Shown here piece after piece: positions 26,442 to 34,804 of a stretch of 64,000 nucleotides of DNA. Source of the DNA: Tagaea sp965279565 (GTDB lineage: Bacteria; Pseudomonadota; Alphaproteobacteria; CACIAM-22H2); the NCBI GenBank assembly GCA_965279565.1, contig OZ257249.1, positions 1,488,001 through 1,552,000 of the forward strand, in the 5' to 3' direction. Below the pieces are notes generated by a model that saw only the letters and a program-made list of their open reading frames with translations, made no database searches and was not told where the DNA came from. Each line of letters starts with the position of its first letter. Position 1 is the first letter of the stretch. Both the position numbers and the translations under genes were made by a program.

Positions 26442-27260
26442 ATGTCGAACTCGATCAATACCAATGTCGGCGCAATGGTGGCTCTCGCCTCGCTGCGTAC
26501 GACCCAGTCTGCCCTCAATGTCGCTTCCAAGCAGGTCCAGACCGGTTACCGGGTCGCGGACGCTGCCGACGACGCGTCGACCTTCTCGGTCGCCCAGGGC
26601 ATTCGCGGCAACCTGCAGGCCTTCCAGGCGGTGCAGGGCTCGCTCGCCAACGGCGTGGGCCTCGGCTCCGTCACCCAGGCGGCGCTGACGAACATCTCGA
26701 ACCTCATCGGCAACCTGCAGGCCAAGATCACGCAGCTGGCCGACGGGTCGATCAGCGCCAACCAGCGCACGATCTACTCCGCCGACTTCAACGCGATGAC
26801 CTCGCAGATCCAGAACTTCATCAGCCAGGCTTCGTACAACGGCACGAACCTCCTGTCGGCCGCCTCGGCCGCCAAGACGTTCCTCGCCGACACGAACGCC
26901 GTCACGCTGACGATGACGTCGCAGTCCTCGGTCAACGCGGCCTTCACGACCTTCGCGGCCTCTTCGGTCACGTCGGCTTCGGCGGCCACGCTGGCACTCA
27001 CCTCGCTCAACACGTTCTCGCAGGCGGTCGCGAGCTCGCTGGGTGCGAACGCGGCGGAAACCCGCACGCTGCAGCTCCAGTCGAACTTCGTGAACGCGAT
27101 CGTCGACGCCACGACGACCGGCCTCGGCGCCATCGTCGACGCCGACATCGGCAAGGCTTCGGCCTCGGTGCAGGCGCTGCAGGTCCGCCAGCAGCTCGGC
27201 ATCCAGTCGCTGTCGATCGCCAACCAGCAGCCTTCGGTCCTGCTGGGCCTGTTCCGCTAA
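26442..27260 (+). CDS. Flagellin
   Basis: 272 residues from ATG 26442 (another in-frame ATG at 26430 would add MDHP). The N-terminal D0/D1 region is NSINTNVGAMVALASLRTTQ with GYRVADAADDASTFSVAQGI. The C-terminal D1/D0 region is DADIGKASASVQALQVRQQL and SLSIANQQPSVLLGLFR. The middle is short and Ala/Ser/Thr-rich, so there is little surface domain. It is a structural subunit of the flagellar filament. No other flagellar gene lies nearby. It is followed by a clear intrinsic terminator. Confidence 0.93.
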   Translation: MSNSINTNVGAMVALASLRTTQSALNVASKQVQTGYRVADAADDASTFSVAQGIRGNLQAFQAVQGSLANGVGLGSVTQAALTNISNLIGNLQAKITQLADGSISANQRTIYSADFNAMTSQIQNFISQASYNGTNLLSAASAAKTFLADTNAVTLTMTSQSSVNAAFTTFAASSVTSASAATLALTSLNTFSQAVASSLGANAAETRTLQLQSNFVNAIVDATTTGLGAIVDADIGKASASVQALQVRQQLGIQSLSIANQQPSVLLGLFR

Positions 27261-27288
27261 ACACGGACCAAGCACACCAAAGACGGAC

Positions 27289-27320
27289 GGGGGCGGCCCA
27301 TCGGCCGCCCCCGTTTCGTT
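27289..27320 (+). terminator. Intrinsic terminator after flagellin
   Basis: A perfect 10-bp stem GGGGGCGGCC (27289-27298) and GGCCGCCCCC (27303-27312) with loop CATC is followed by GTTTCGTTT. Confidence 0.85.
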
Positions 27321-27387
27321 TGCGCGGTCCCGTGCGGCGGTGCTACGCCAGAGGCGGCCACGCACGTCCCGGAGACCGCCCGCCGCC

Positions 27388-28374
27388 ATGACCCGCCGCC
27401 GCCCGCTCGTCATCGTCACGCGCAAGCTTCCCGACCTGATCGAGACGCGGATGATGGAGCTGTTCGACTGCCGGCTCAATCTCGACGACCACCCATTCAC
27501 CCAGACCGAACTGATGCGCGCGATGGCCGAGGCCGAGATCCTCGTGCCGACCGTCACCGACGACATCAACGCGCTGCTGGTCGAAAACGCGGGCGCGCAG
27601 CTCAAGCTGATCGCCTCGTTCGGCACAGGCGTGAACCACATCGCGCTGGACGCCGCCAAGGCGCGCGGCATCACGGTCACCAACACGCCGGGCGTGCTGA
27701 CCGAGGACACCGCCGACATGACGATGGCGCTGATCCTGGCGGTGGCGCGGCGCCTGGGCGAGGGCGAGCGGCTGGTGCGCGCCGGGCGCTGGCAGGGCTG
27801 GGCGCCGACCGCGATGCTCGGCATGCGGCTGCAGGAAAAGCGCCTCGGCATCGTCGGCATGGGGCGCATCGGGCTGGCGGTCGCGCGCCGCGCGCGCGCC
27901 TTCGGCATGTCGATCCACTACCACAACCGGCGCAAGGTCGATCCGGCGGTCGAAGCCGAGGTCGAGGCGACGTACTGGGAAAGTCTCGACCAGATGCTCG
28001 GCCATATCGACGTGCTGTCGATCAACTGCCCGCACACGCCGGCCACGTACCACCTGCTTTCGGCGCGGCGCATCCGGCTCTTGAAGCCGCGCGCCATCGT
28101 CGTCAACACCGCGCGCGGCACGGTGATCGAGGAGGAGGCGCTCGCCCGCGCCCTCTATGCGCGCGAGATCGCGGGGGCCGGCCTCGACGTCTACGAGAGC
28201 GAGCCCGACGTGCATCCCCGCCTGCTCGAGCTCGACAATGTCGTGCTGCTGCCGCATATCGGCTCGGCCACGCATGCCGGTCGCACGGCGATGGGCGAGA
28301 AGGTGCTCGTCAACATCAAGAGCTTCGTCGACGGGCACAATCCGCCCGACAAGGTCGTCCACACGATGTTCTGA
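27388..28374 (+). CDS. D-2-hydroxyacid dehydrogenase (glyoxylate/hydroxypyruvate reductase-like)
   Basis: 328 residues. The NAD(P)-binding motif is LGIVGMGRIGLAVARRARAF. The catalytic Arg is in VVNTARGTVIEE, Glu in LDVYESEPDVHP, and His in LLPHIGSATH, as in the GyaR/GhrB group. It reduces glyoxylate, hydroxypyruvate or a similar 2-keto acid in the cytoplasm. Its stop overlaps the ATG of the following alpha/beta hydrolase by one base. Confidence 0.9.
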   Translation: MTRRRPLVIVTRKLPDLIETRMMELFDCRLNLDDHPFTQTELMRAMAEAEILVPTVTDDINALLVENAGAQLKLIASFGTGVNHIALDAAKARGITVTNTPGVLTEDTADMTMALILAVARRLGEGERLVRAGRWQGWAPTAMLGMRLQEKRLGIVGMGRIGLAVARRARAFGMSIHYHNRRKVDPAVEAEVEATYWESLDQMLGHIDVLSINCPHTPATYHLLSARRIRLLKPRAIVVNTARGTVIEEEALARALYAREIAGAGLDVYESEPDVHPRLLELDNVVLLPHIGSATHAGRTAMGEKVLVNIKSFVDGHNPPDKVVHTMF

Positions 28375-29198
28375 TGGCCACGCGCGCCCTCCTCGCGATC
28401 TTCCTTTCCCTGTGGGCCGCGGCCGCGTACGCCCAGACCCAGCGCATCGCCGAGATCCCGGGCGCCCGGCCGGGCGAGGCGGTGCGCCTGCTGCTCGTCG
28501 AGCCTGTCATGCCGCCGCATGCGGCCGTGCTGCTGTTCAACGGCGGGCCCGGCAATATCCGCATCTGGGGCGAATCCGCGACACCGCTGGCCGAACGCTA
28601 TCCGCGCGGCAACTTCCTGCTGCGCACGCGCGCGATGTTCGCGGCAAAGGGCCTGCGCGTCGGCGCCATCGACGTGCCCTACGCGATGCGCGAGCAGGGC
28701 ATGACCGCGGTCTACCGGCGTTCGCCCGAGCACGCACAGGACATCGCCGCCGCGGTCGCGGCACTGCGCGGGCCCGAGAAGCTTCCGGTCTGGCTCGTCG
28801 GCACCAGCATGGGATCGGTCAGTGCGGCGGCCGCCGCGATCGCGTTGGGCAACGGCATCGACGGGCTCGTGCTGACGTCGAGCATCACGCGGCCGATCCG
28901 CAACGGGCCGCACTGGATCCCGGAGCCGGGCGGCATCCGCGACTTCGCCCTGGCGCAGGTCGGCGTGCCGGTCTTCGTGCTCGGCCATGTCGGCGACGGA
29001 TGCTTCGCGACACCGCCGCGCGACGTCGCCGATCTCGCACGCCGTTTCGTGCGTTCGCCGCGTGTGGCCTCGAAGCTGGTCGAAGGCGGCCTGCCGGCGG
29101 AAAGCGAACCGTGCGAGGCGCTGTCGGCGCACGGCTATTTCGGCATCGAGCAGCAGGCCGTCGACGCGATCGCCGCGTTCGTCGCTTCCGCCCGCTAG
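28374..29198 (+). CDS. Exported alpha/beta hydrolase
   Basis: 274 residues. The signal peptide is MATRALLAIFLSLWAAAAYA. The hydrolase fold is visible: oxyanion region FNGGPGNIR, nucleophile elbow VGTSMGSVSA (GxSxG), and FVLGHVGDGC for the acid region. The final His of the triad is probably the one in ALSAHGYFGIE. The substrate is unknown. It is coupled to the dehydrogenase gene through a TGATG overlap. Confidence 0.8.
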   Translation: MATRALLAIFLSLWAAAAYAQTQRIAEIPGARPGEAVRLLLVEPVMPPHAAVLLFNGGPGNIRIWGESATPLAERYPRGNFLLRTRAMFAAKGLRVGAIDVPYAMREQGMTAVYRRSPEHAQDIAAAVAALRGPEKLPVWLVGTSMGSVSAAAAAIALGNGIDGLVLTSSITRPIRNGPHWIPEPGGIRDFALAQVGVPVFVLGHVGDGCFATPPRDVADLARRFVRSPRVASKLVEGGLPAESEPCEALSAHGYFGIEQQAVDAIAAFVASAR

Positions 29199-29199
29199 C

Positions 29200-29730
29200 T
29201 CAGTTCAGGCCCGTCGCGGGGGCGAGACGGATGCGCCGCCCGTTCGCGCAAGTGGGCGAATCCCAGCCGAGACCGGCTTCGCGCAGCACGCGCCCCGTCG
29301 CCGCGGCATGGATCGACGCGATGCGCGCGGCCGCCGGCGGCAGCAGCTCGACGATCAGGCGAAGTGCGGCGCGGTCGCCGAAGCGTGCCCCGTCGGCGCA
29401 GGCTTCGAGCAGCAGCGCTTCGTCGGCCGACAGGCGCGGGCAGGCGGGGCAGCGCACGTCGAGCATGCGCACCGCCGACACGCCGAGCACGACGATCAGC
29501 GCGTCGAGTGCGCGCGCCGCGTCGCCCGCACGGTTCGCTTCGAACGCTTCGTGCAGGCGCGCGTCGCACGGCTGCTTGCGCAGCATCAGCCCCACGCGAT
29601 GGCGCATGCCCCAGAGTGCGAGCCACGCACCGGGTGCCAGCATGCCGGTATCGATGCCGGTCTCGGACTCGTCGGGGCCATGGATGTCGGGACCGGATAC
29701 GGCGTGCGCGCAGCGTTTTTCGTCGGGCAT
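29200..29730 (-). CDS. Hypothetical protein with CPAC motif, iron-box upstream
   Basis: 176 residues, starting at 29730 because a strong ribosome-binding site GGAGGGG lies 3 bases ahead of that ATG. A start at 29841 is possible but less likely. The protein is Ala/Arg-rich and helical, with VRCPACPRLSADEALLLEAC in the centre. I do not recognise a family. It is divergent from bfd, and a Fur-like box (29786-29805) lies in the gap, so it may belong to an iron regulon. Confidence 0.65.
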   Translation of the reverse strand: MPDEKRCAHAVSGPDIHGPDESETGIDTGMLAPGAWLALWGMRHRVGLMLRKQPCDARLHEAFEANRAGDAARALDALIVVLGVSAVRMLDVRCPACPRLSADEALLLEACADGARFGDRAALRLIVELLPPAAARIASIHAAATGRVLREAGLGWDSPTCANGRRIRLAPATGLN

Positions 29731-29785
29731 TTCCCCTCCGTCGGGATCGCAAGCGTTCGCAAGGACACTAGCCGAAGTGCTCCAG

Positions 29786-29805
29786 AATTGCGAATAATTC
29801 GCGTT
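29786..29805. promoter_or_regulatory. Fur-like box A
   Basis: AATTGCGAATA-ATTCGCGTT contains the perfect dyad GCGAAT-A-ATTCGC (29790-29802). It matches the box at 30781-30800 in 17 of 20 positions. It lies between the divergent hypothetical gene and bfd. Confidence 0.6.
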
Positions 29806-29869
29806 CTCAATACGTAATCGAGAATATATGTTGTTTTTCAATCGATTAAATCTGTTGAATCGAGATATT

Positions 29870-29888
29870 GATACTCATTATCATTACC
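29870..29888. promoter_or_regulatory. Classical Fur box upstream of bfd
   Basis: On the minus strand the site reads GGTAATGATAATGAGTATC, matching the classical 19-bp Fur consensus GATAATGATAATCATTATC at 16 of 19 positions. It lies 40 bp before the bfd start and next to a possible -35 TTGAAT at 29855, so repression by a Fur-type regulator is likely. Confidence 0.75.
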
Positions 29889-29927
29889 AACATTCAGAAC
29901 GCCGCACCGCTCCCGAGGCCTCGCCCG

Positions 29928-30116
29928 ATGTTCATCTGCAACTGCCACGGCATCCGCCAGCGCGACATCGAATCGGCCTGCGCGGCCGGCTGCCGGACCG
30001 CGGGCGAAGTGTTCGCGCACACGGTCGCGGCACCGCCCTGCTGCGGCAAATGCGTGCGCGAGATCCGCGATCATGTCCGCCGGCGCCAGGCGACGATCGC
30101 GAGTGCGGCTGAGTGA
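29928..30116 (+). CDS. bfd: Bacterioferritin-associated ferredoxin
   Basis: 62 residues from ATG 29928. The four cysteines of the BFD [2Fe-2S] fold are CNCHG near the start and CCGKC around residue 44 (CxC plus CxxC). RDIESACAAGCRTAGEV matches the family. Bfd binds bacterioferritin and gives electrons to release stored iron. It lies upstream of bfr with a Fur box in front, so it is expressed under iron starvation. Other in-frame starts upstream would pass through the Fur box region and are unlikely. Confidence 0.9.
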   Translation: MFICNCHGIRQRDIESACAAGCRTAGEVFAHTVAAPPCCGKCVREIRDHVRRRQATIASAAE

Positions 30117-30251
30117 CGCTTGCAACGGCGCTGAATTTCTTCGTCGTGATGGCGATCCTCGGCGCCGTCGTTATACTTCTCCTGCGACTTCACCTTGTGC
30201 GCCGCTTCCCCCCGACAGGCATGCGGCCGCACGCGAACGCAGGAGGTTCCG

Positions 30252-30734
30252 ATGAAGGGCGACAAGGCGGTCATCGCCGAACTGAACGCGCTGCTGACCA
30301 ATGAACTGACGGCGGTCAACCAGTACTTCCTGCACGCGCGCATGTGGAAGCAGTGGGGCTTCGCGAAACTCGCGAAGCACGAATACGAAGAATCCATCGA
30401 AGAGATGAAGCACGCCGACAAGATCATCGAGCGCATCCTGATGCTCGACGGCCATCCGAATCTCCAGGACCTGTCCAAGCTGAAGATCGGCGAGACGGTT
30501 CCCGAAGGTCTCGCGTGCGATCTCGAACTCGAGCGCGCCGCGCGCCCGAAGCTCCAGCGCGCCATCGGCGTATGCGAGGGTGCCAAGGACTATGTGTCGC
30601 GCGACATCCTGCAGGACGTGCTCGAGGACACCGAAGAGCACATCGACTATCTCGAGACGCAGCTTTCGCTGATCGAGAAGGTCGGCGAGCAGAACTATCT
30701 GCAAAGCCAGATGGAGCCCGGCTCAAGCAGCTGA
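30252..30734 (+). CDS. bfr: Bacterioferritin
   Basis: 160 residues with a consensus AGGAGG ribosome-binding site at 30241-30246. The ferroxidase ligands are in LTNELTAVNQYFLHARMW (Glu18), ESIEEMKHADKI (Glu51, His54), and EEHIDYLETQ (Glu127, His130). Met52 (in EEM), the heme-b axial ligand, is conserved. It forms the 24-subunit iron store. It is the partner of the upstream bfd; a terminator-like hairpin follows. Confidence 0.95.
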   Translation: MKGDKAVIAELNALLTNELTAVNQYFLHARMWKQWGFAKLAKHEYEESIEEMKHADKIIERILMLDGHPNLQDLSKLKIGETVPEGLACDLELERAARPKLQRAIGVCEGAKDYVSRDILQDVLEDTEEHIDYLETQLSLIEKVGEQNYLQSQMEPGSSS

Positions 30735-30748
30735 GCCGGCGGCGGGCG

Positions 30749-30767
30749 GGGGCTTCGGCCCCGTCTT
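30749..30767 (+). terminator. Terminator after bfr
   Basis: The stem GGGGC-TTCG-GCCCC (30749-30762) has a stable UUCG-type tetraloop and is followed by GTCTTGCT. It lies just before the next iron box. Confidence 0.65.
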
Positions 30768-30777
30768 GCTCGAGCAA

Positions 30778-30804
30778 TGCAATTGCGAATCATTTGCATT
30801 GACA
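30778..30804 (+). promoter_or_regulatory. Fur-like box B with adjoining -35
   Basis: The 21-bp imperfect dyad (30778-30798) has outer arms TGCAA and TTGCA. Its AATTGCGAAT-C-ATTTGC-ATT part repeats box A in 17 of 20 positions. It overlaps a TTGACA (30799-30804) that could be the -35 of the following two-gene unit. Confidence 0.65.
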
Positions 30805-30835
30805 GGGTCCGGCCGAGCGGCAATCCTGCCGGCCA

Positions 30836-31030
30836 ATGCTTTCGCTGATCGCCATCGTCGGATCGCTGTTCCTCGCCCGTCTCGCCGGCCGGTCGCGCCG
30901 CGACGCGACGCTGCGCGAATCCGGCGCGCTGGCGGGGGTCGCGATGCTGACGCTGATGGCGCTGGGCGGCAGCCTGATCGACTGCCGCGAACAGGGCGGC
31001 TGCACGCGCCGGCGCGCAGGGGGACCCTGA
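30836..31030 (+). CDS. Small membrane protein upstream of DUF2325 gene
   Basis: 64 residues with two hydrophobic segments (LSLIAIVGSLFLARLA and ALAGVAMLTLMALGGSLI) and two Cys near the end (DCREQGGC). The gene starts 32 bp after a TTGACA at the edge of Fur-like box B and stops one base before the DUF2325 ATG. I recognise no family. Coupling suggests it works with the DUF2325 protein in iron metabolism. Confidence 0.55.
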   Translation: MLSLIAIVGSLFLARLAGRSRRDATLRESGALAGVAMLTLMALGGSLIDCREQGGCTRRRAGGP

Positions 31031-31031
31031 G

Positions 31032-32189
31032 ATGGGAGCCGCCTGGCGCCCCGGCGAGACGCCCCGCCCGCCGGTCGTCGCCCCGGACCCGGAAGCCGCC
31101 GGCGAAGGCGGCCGCCGCCGGCTCTGGGATCTGGGGCCGGGCCAGCACTGCGCCATCGTCGGCACGTGCCTGTCGATCGAGGATCTGCGCCGCGTCGTGC
31201 GCAAGGCGGGCCTGACCATCGCACCGGGGACGGACGACTATTCGCTGCATGTCCATTGCGTGTCGTCCTGCGCCAAGCCGGGGCCGCTCGCGCGCCATCT
31301 CAACAAGCTGCTCGACAAGCTCCATGCCGGCGAGGTCGCGCGCACGCGTGCGCTCGATACGCCCGCCGGACTGCTGCGCCACTGGCGCGAGAGCCGTGCC
31401 AAGGGCCGCATCGCGCCCGCCTTCTGGGCGATGATGACGCATCCCGCCATCGACGGTGCGACGACCGGCGAGATCTACGGCGACGTGCACATGCTTTCGC
31501 ATCTCAACGGTTCGGCGCGCATCGCGGACCTGACGCGCCTCGACGCGCTGACGCTTCGCCTGCGCGACAGCGAGGACCGGCTCGAACGCGCGCGCACCGA
31601 CATGCGCGAATCGCTCGCCGCGCGCGACGCGACCATCGCCGCCCTCGAGGCGAAGCTTGCCGCGCAGGTCGCCGCGGTCGCGCCGCCGGAACCGCGACGC
31701 CCGGCGGAAAGCAAGACCGCACGGCTTCTCGTTTCGCTCCAGCGCAAGCTGGCCAGCGAACGCGCGCGTGCGCGCGCGGCCGAAGCCGAAGTCGAACGTC
31801 TGCGCGACGAGAACGAAGCGGTGCCCGGGCCGCGCGTCGAATCCGGGGCGCAGGCCGAGCCGCCGCCCGTCGACCTGACCGGACGCACGGTGCTCTATGT
31901 CGGCGGCAGGCCGAACCAGCGCGCGCACCTGCGCGATGCGGTCGAACGCCATCGCGGCGCCTTCCTGCACCATGACGGCGGCATCGAGCAGAGCCTAGGC
32001 GCCATCGACGGGCTGGTCTCGCAGGCCGACACGGTCGTGTGCGCGATCGACTGCGTGTCGCACGGTGCATGCCTGAAGCTGAAGGCGGCGTGCCGGCGGC
32101 TGGGCCGCACGTTCCTGCCGATGCGAAGTGCCAGTGCCACGAGCCTCAGCCGCATGTTGCCGAGCCTGATGGAATCCCCGCCGTCCTGA
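31032..32189 (+). CDS. DUF2325 domain-containing protein
   Basis: 385 residues. The N-terminal ~180 residues include LWDLGPGQHCAIVGTCLSIE and HVHCVSSCAKPGPLARHLNK, with conserved Cys/His that may bind metal. Residues ~180-265 form an Arg/Glu-rich coiled coil. The C-terminal ~100 residues are the DUF2325 domain: GRTVLYVGGRPNQRAHLRD, FLHHDGGIEQS, CAIDCVSHGACLKLK. DUF2325 proteins are often found near iron or heme genes, but their function is not defined. The iron box upstream supports membership in the iron regulon. Confidence 0.85.
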   Translation: MGAAWRPGETPRPPVVAPDPEAAGEGGRRRLWDLGPGQHCAIVGTCLSIEDLRRVVRKAGLTIAPGTDDYSLHVHCVSSCAKPGPLARHLNKLLDKLHAGEVARTRALDTPAGLLRHWRESRAKGRIAPAFWAMMTHPAIDGATTGEIYGDVHMLSHLNGSARIADLTRLDALTLRLRDSEDRLERARTDMRESLAARDATIAALEAKLAAQVAAVAPPEPRRPAESKTARLLVSLQRKLASERARARAAEAEVERLRDENEAVPGPRVESGAQAEPPPVDLTGRTVLYVGGRPNQRAHLRDAVERHRGAFLHHDGGIEQSLGAIDGLVSQADTVVCAIDCVSHGACLKLKAACRRLGRTFLPMRSASATSLSRMLPSLMESPPS

Positions 32190-32193
32190 AATT

Positions 32194-32679
32194 TCAGACC
32201 GCGTGCCCGCCGACGAGGTAGGCCGCGACCAGCACGAGGCGCACTTCCTCGCCATGGCCGGCGGCGGCGTCGGACAGCGGGAAGCACACGCGTTCCCATG
32301 TCTGGTCGAGCTGCCAGCTCTGCCGCCCGTCGAGCGTGCCGAAATCGAACTGCGCGGAATAGGTGCGCACGACCGGCGCACCGCTGTCGCGCACCGCGTC
32401 GTATTCCGCCTGCAGCACGCGCGCCTGCTCGGGCGGCAGCTCGTCGATGCCCTTGCCGGTCATCTCGCGCCGGAACGTCTCGACGAAATAGGTGCCGTAG
32501 AGCCGGTAGACCCAGCGCCCCTCGACCAGCTCGACCAGCATCAGGTGGCCCAGCCACGGGCGCATGTCGACGGGGTCGAAATCGGCGCGGTCGGGATGGG
32601 GCCGGGCACGCTTGCGCGCCGCCCAGTAATCCCAGAGCGAGGCCAGCTTCGGTTCCTTGAAATCGGGCCGGTCGGTCAA
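32194..32679 (-). CDS. PAS_5 family PAS-domain protein
   Basis: About 161 residues from TTG 32679, which has a GGGAG about nine bases ahead; an ATG at 32751 would add 24 residues. The pattern LASLWDYWAARKR, DFDPVDMRPWLGHLMLVEL, YRLYGTYFVETFRREMTGK and VVRTYSAQFDFG is typical of PAS_5 proteins, which are common in Rhodospirillales. The fold is a single PAS sensor domain without an output domain; the ligand is unknown. It is divergent from the lipid A operon. Confidence 0.75.
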   Translation of the reverse strand: MTDRPDFKEPKLASLWDYWAARKRARPHPDRADFDPVDMRPWLGHLMLVELVEGRWVYRLYGTYFVETFRREMTGKGIDELPPEQARVLQAEYDAVRDSGAPVVRTYSAQFDFGTLDGRQSWQLDQTWERVCFPLSDAAAGHGEEVRLVLVAAYLVGGHAV

Positions 32680-32846
32680 ACCTGCACTCCCGCCGTGCGA
32701 ATCGGCGCGATTCGCGGCCGGATTATGGACGAGGGCGGCCCACCGGCACAACGGCGCCGGGCCGCAAGAAGTCCGGCCACTTGCGCTCGACCCTCGAACC
32801 GTGTTCTTTCGCGCGATTCTCCCGTTCCCAACGGTCCTGACCGGAA

Positions 32847-33512
32847 TTGCTCAAGAAATTCCTCCGCTCCGACAGGGGCCTAAGCCTGATCGCCGGGCTC
32901 GCGGCCGCCTACATGTGGTTCGTCCACCGCACGACGCGCTGGACCGTCCTTGGCGAGGACGGGCCGGACGCGCTGGCGCGCGAGCGGCGCTCGTTCATCG
33001 TGTGCTTCTGGCACCAGCGCATCTTCATGATGGCGCCGATCTGGGCGCGCCGCTCGCCGATCCACATGCTGGTCTCGGCGCATCGCGACGGGCGGCTCAT
33101 CTCGAAGAGCGTGACGCATTACGACATCGACACGATCGTCGGCTCGACCAGCCGCGGGGCGGCGGCCGCCCTGCGCCAGATGCTCGACCTGATGAAGCGC
33201 GGCATCAATATCGGCGTCACGCCCGACGGACCGCGCGGGCCCGCGCGCAAGGCCGCCCCCGGCATCGCCATCGCGGCCTGGATGGGCAAGTCGCCGGTCG
33301 TGCTGATGGCCTATTCGACGCGCGGGCGGTTCCTGCGCTCGTGGGACCGCTTCCTCGTGCCGTATCCGTTCGGGCGGGGTGCCATGATCTGGGAGATCGT
33401 CGAGCCGCCGAAGGAGCGCAGCGAGCTCGACGCGTTCGCCCGCCACATCGAGGCGCGCCTCGACGCGATCACCGAGCAGGCCGACCGCATGACCGGGATG
33501 TCGCCGGCATGA
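32847..33512 (+). CDS. Lysophospholipid acyltransferase-like protein (DUF374)
   Basis: 221 residues starting at TTG 32847. The DUF374 motifs are FIVCFWHQRIFMMAP, LVSAHRDGRLIS (HxxxxD-like) and GVTPDGPRGPARKA. In alphaproteobacteria this family sits next to waaA and lpxK and is annotated as an acyltransferase in lipid A modification, without firm biochemistry. It begins the operon DUF374-waaA-lpxK-lpxL and overlaps waaA by 4 bp (ATGA). Confidence 0.85.
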   Translation: MLKKFLRSDRGLSLIAGLAAAYMWFVHRTTRWTVLGEDGPDALARERRSFIVCFWHQRIFMMAPIWARRSPIHMLVSAHRDGRLISKSVTHYDIDTIVGSTSRGAAAALRQMLDLMKRGINIGVTPDGPRGPARKAAPGIAIAAWMGKSPVVLMAYSTRGRFLRSWDRFLVPYPFGRGAMIWEIVEPPKERSELDAFARHIEARLDAITEQADRMTGMSPA

Positions 33513-34804
33513 TCCGCGCCCTCTATCGCGGCCTTGCGGCGGTCGGCGAGCCGGCGGTGAACCTGCTGCTGGCGCGCCGCCGCAACGCGGGCAAGGAAGA
33601 TCCCGCGCGCATCGGCGAGCGGCGCGGGATCGCCGGACGGCCGCGTCCGGCGGGAAAGCTCGTGTGGGTGCACGGCGCTTCGCTGGGCGAGGCACGCTCG
33701 ATCCTGCCGGTGATCGCGCGCCTGCGCGCCGGGCGGCCCGATCTCTGCGTGCTCGTGACGACCGGTTCGACGAGCTCGGCCGAGATGCTCGCCGGCCAGC
33801 TCGACGGGAAATACTGTTTCCACCAGTTCGCGCCGCTCGACGTGCCCCGCTGGACGCGCCGCTTCCTCGACCACTGGCGGCCCGACGCGGTGCTGTGGCT
33901 GGAAAGCGAGCTGTGGCCCAACATGCTGGGCGAGGTCGCGCGCCGCGCGATCCCCGCCGCCCTCGTCAACGCGCGGTTGACCCAGCGCTCGGCCGCGCGC
34001 TGGGCGAAGGCGAAAGCCGTTTTCGCCCCGCCCTTCGAGGCGTTCGCGGTGGCGCTGGCGCAGAGCTCGGCCGACGCCGCCCGGCTGCGAGCACTCGGCC
34101 TCGCGCATGTCGCGACGATCGGCAATCTCAAGCACGACGCGCCCGCCCTCGCGACCGACGCCGGCGCGCTTGCGGAATTCGAGACTTCGCTTGCCGGGCG
34201 CGCGCGCTGGCTTGCCGCCCAGATCCATCCGCTCGAACTCGACGCGGTGCTCGACGCACAGCTGCGCGTCAAGGCCATGGGAAGTTCCGCACTGCTCGTG
34301 CTCGTCCCGCGCCATGCCGAGCGCGGCCCCGCGATGGCGCAAGCCGCCGCCGCGAAGGGACTCCTCGCCACGCGCCGCGCGGCGGGCGAAGCGCCCGGCC
34401 GTGCCGACGTGCATGTCGCCGACACGATGGGCGAGCTCGGGCTGTTCTACCGGGCGGCCCCCATCGCGTTCGTCGGCGGCTCGCTCGAACCGCATGGCGG
34501 GCATAATCCGCTCGAGCCCGCGCGCCTGGGTGCGGCGATCGCGTTCGGCCCGTCGATGGAGAATTTCTCGGATCTCGCCGCCGAACTGGTCGAGGCGGGC
34601 GCCGCCACGCGCGTCGACGATGCCGATGCGCTCGCGGCCTGGGTGCGCGCGCGCCTTGCCGATCCGGCCCTCGTCGCGAAGGACGGTGCCGCCGCACGCG
34701 CTTTCGCCGCGCGCGGCGAAGGCACGGTCGAGCGCGTCGTCGCTTCCCTCGGCCCCGTGCTGGCCGGTCTCGGCCCGGAGGCGGTTGCCGATGCGCGCCC
34801 CTGA
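33509..34804 (+). CDS. waaA: 3-deoxy-D-manno-octulosonic acid transferase (Kdo transferase)
   Basis: 431 residues, GT-B fold. The N-terminal motifs are LVWVHGASLGEARSILPVI with the catalytic-base Glu in GEA, and VTTGSTSSAEML. The middle has QFAPLDVPRWTRRFLDHWRP and WLESELWPNML. The C-terminal nucleotide-sugar site is PHGGHNPLEPARLGAAI. It adds Kdo to lipid IVA on the inner face of the inner membrane. It overlaps lpxK by 14 bp, indicating tight coupling. Confidence 0.94.
   Translation: MIRALYRGLAAVGEPAVNLLLARRRNAGKEDPARIGERRGIAGRPRPAGKLVWVHGASLGEARSILPVIARLRAGRPDLCVLVTTGSTSSAEMLAGQLDGKYCFHQFAPLDVPRWTRRFLDHWRPDAVLWLESELWPNMLGEVARRAIPAALVNARLTQRSAARWAKAKAVFAPPFEAFAVALAQSSADAARLRALGLAHVATIGNLKHDAPALATDAGALAEFETSLAGRARWLAAQIHPLELDAVLDAQLRVKAMGSSALLVLVPRHAERGPAMAQAAAAKGLLATRRAAGEAPGRADVHVADTMGELGLFYRAAPIAFVGGSLEPHGGHNPLEPARLGAAIAFGPSMENFSDLAAELVEAGAATRVDDADALAAWVRARLADPALVAKDGAAARAFAARGEGTVERVVASLGPVLAGLGPEAVADARP

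Noticed and set aside
29803..29825. Irr box upstream of bfd
   Set aside because: Arms TTCTC and GAGAA are in the wrong orientation relative to the Irr consensus.
30113..30304. Small ORF between bfd and bfr
   Set aside because: It has one hydrophobic stretch but runs through the bfr ribosome-binding site and start, and codon use is poor.
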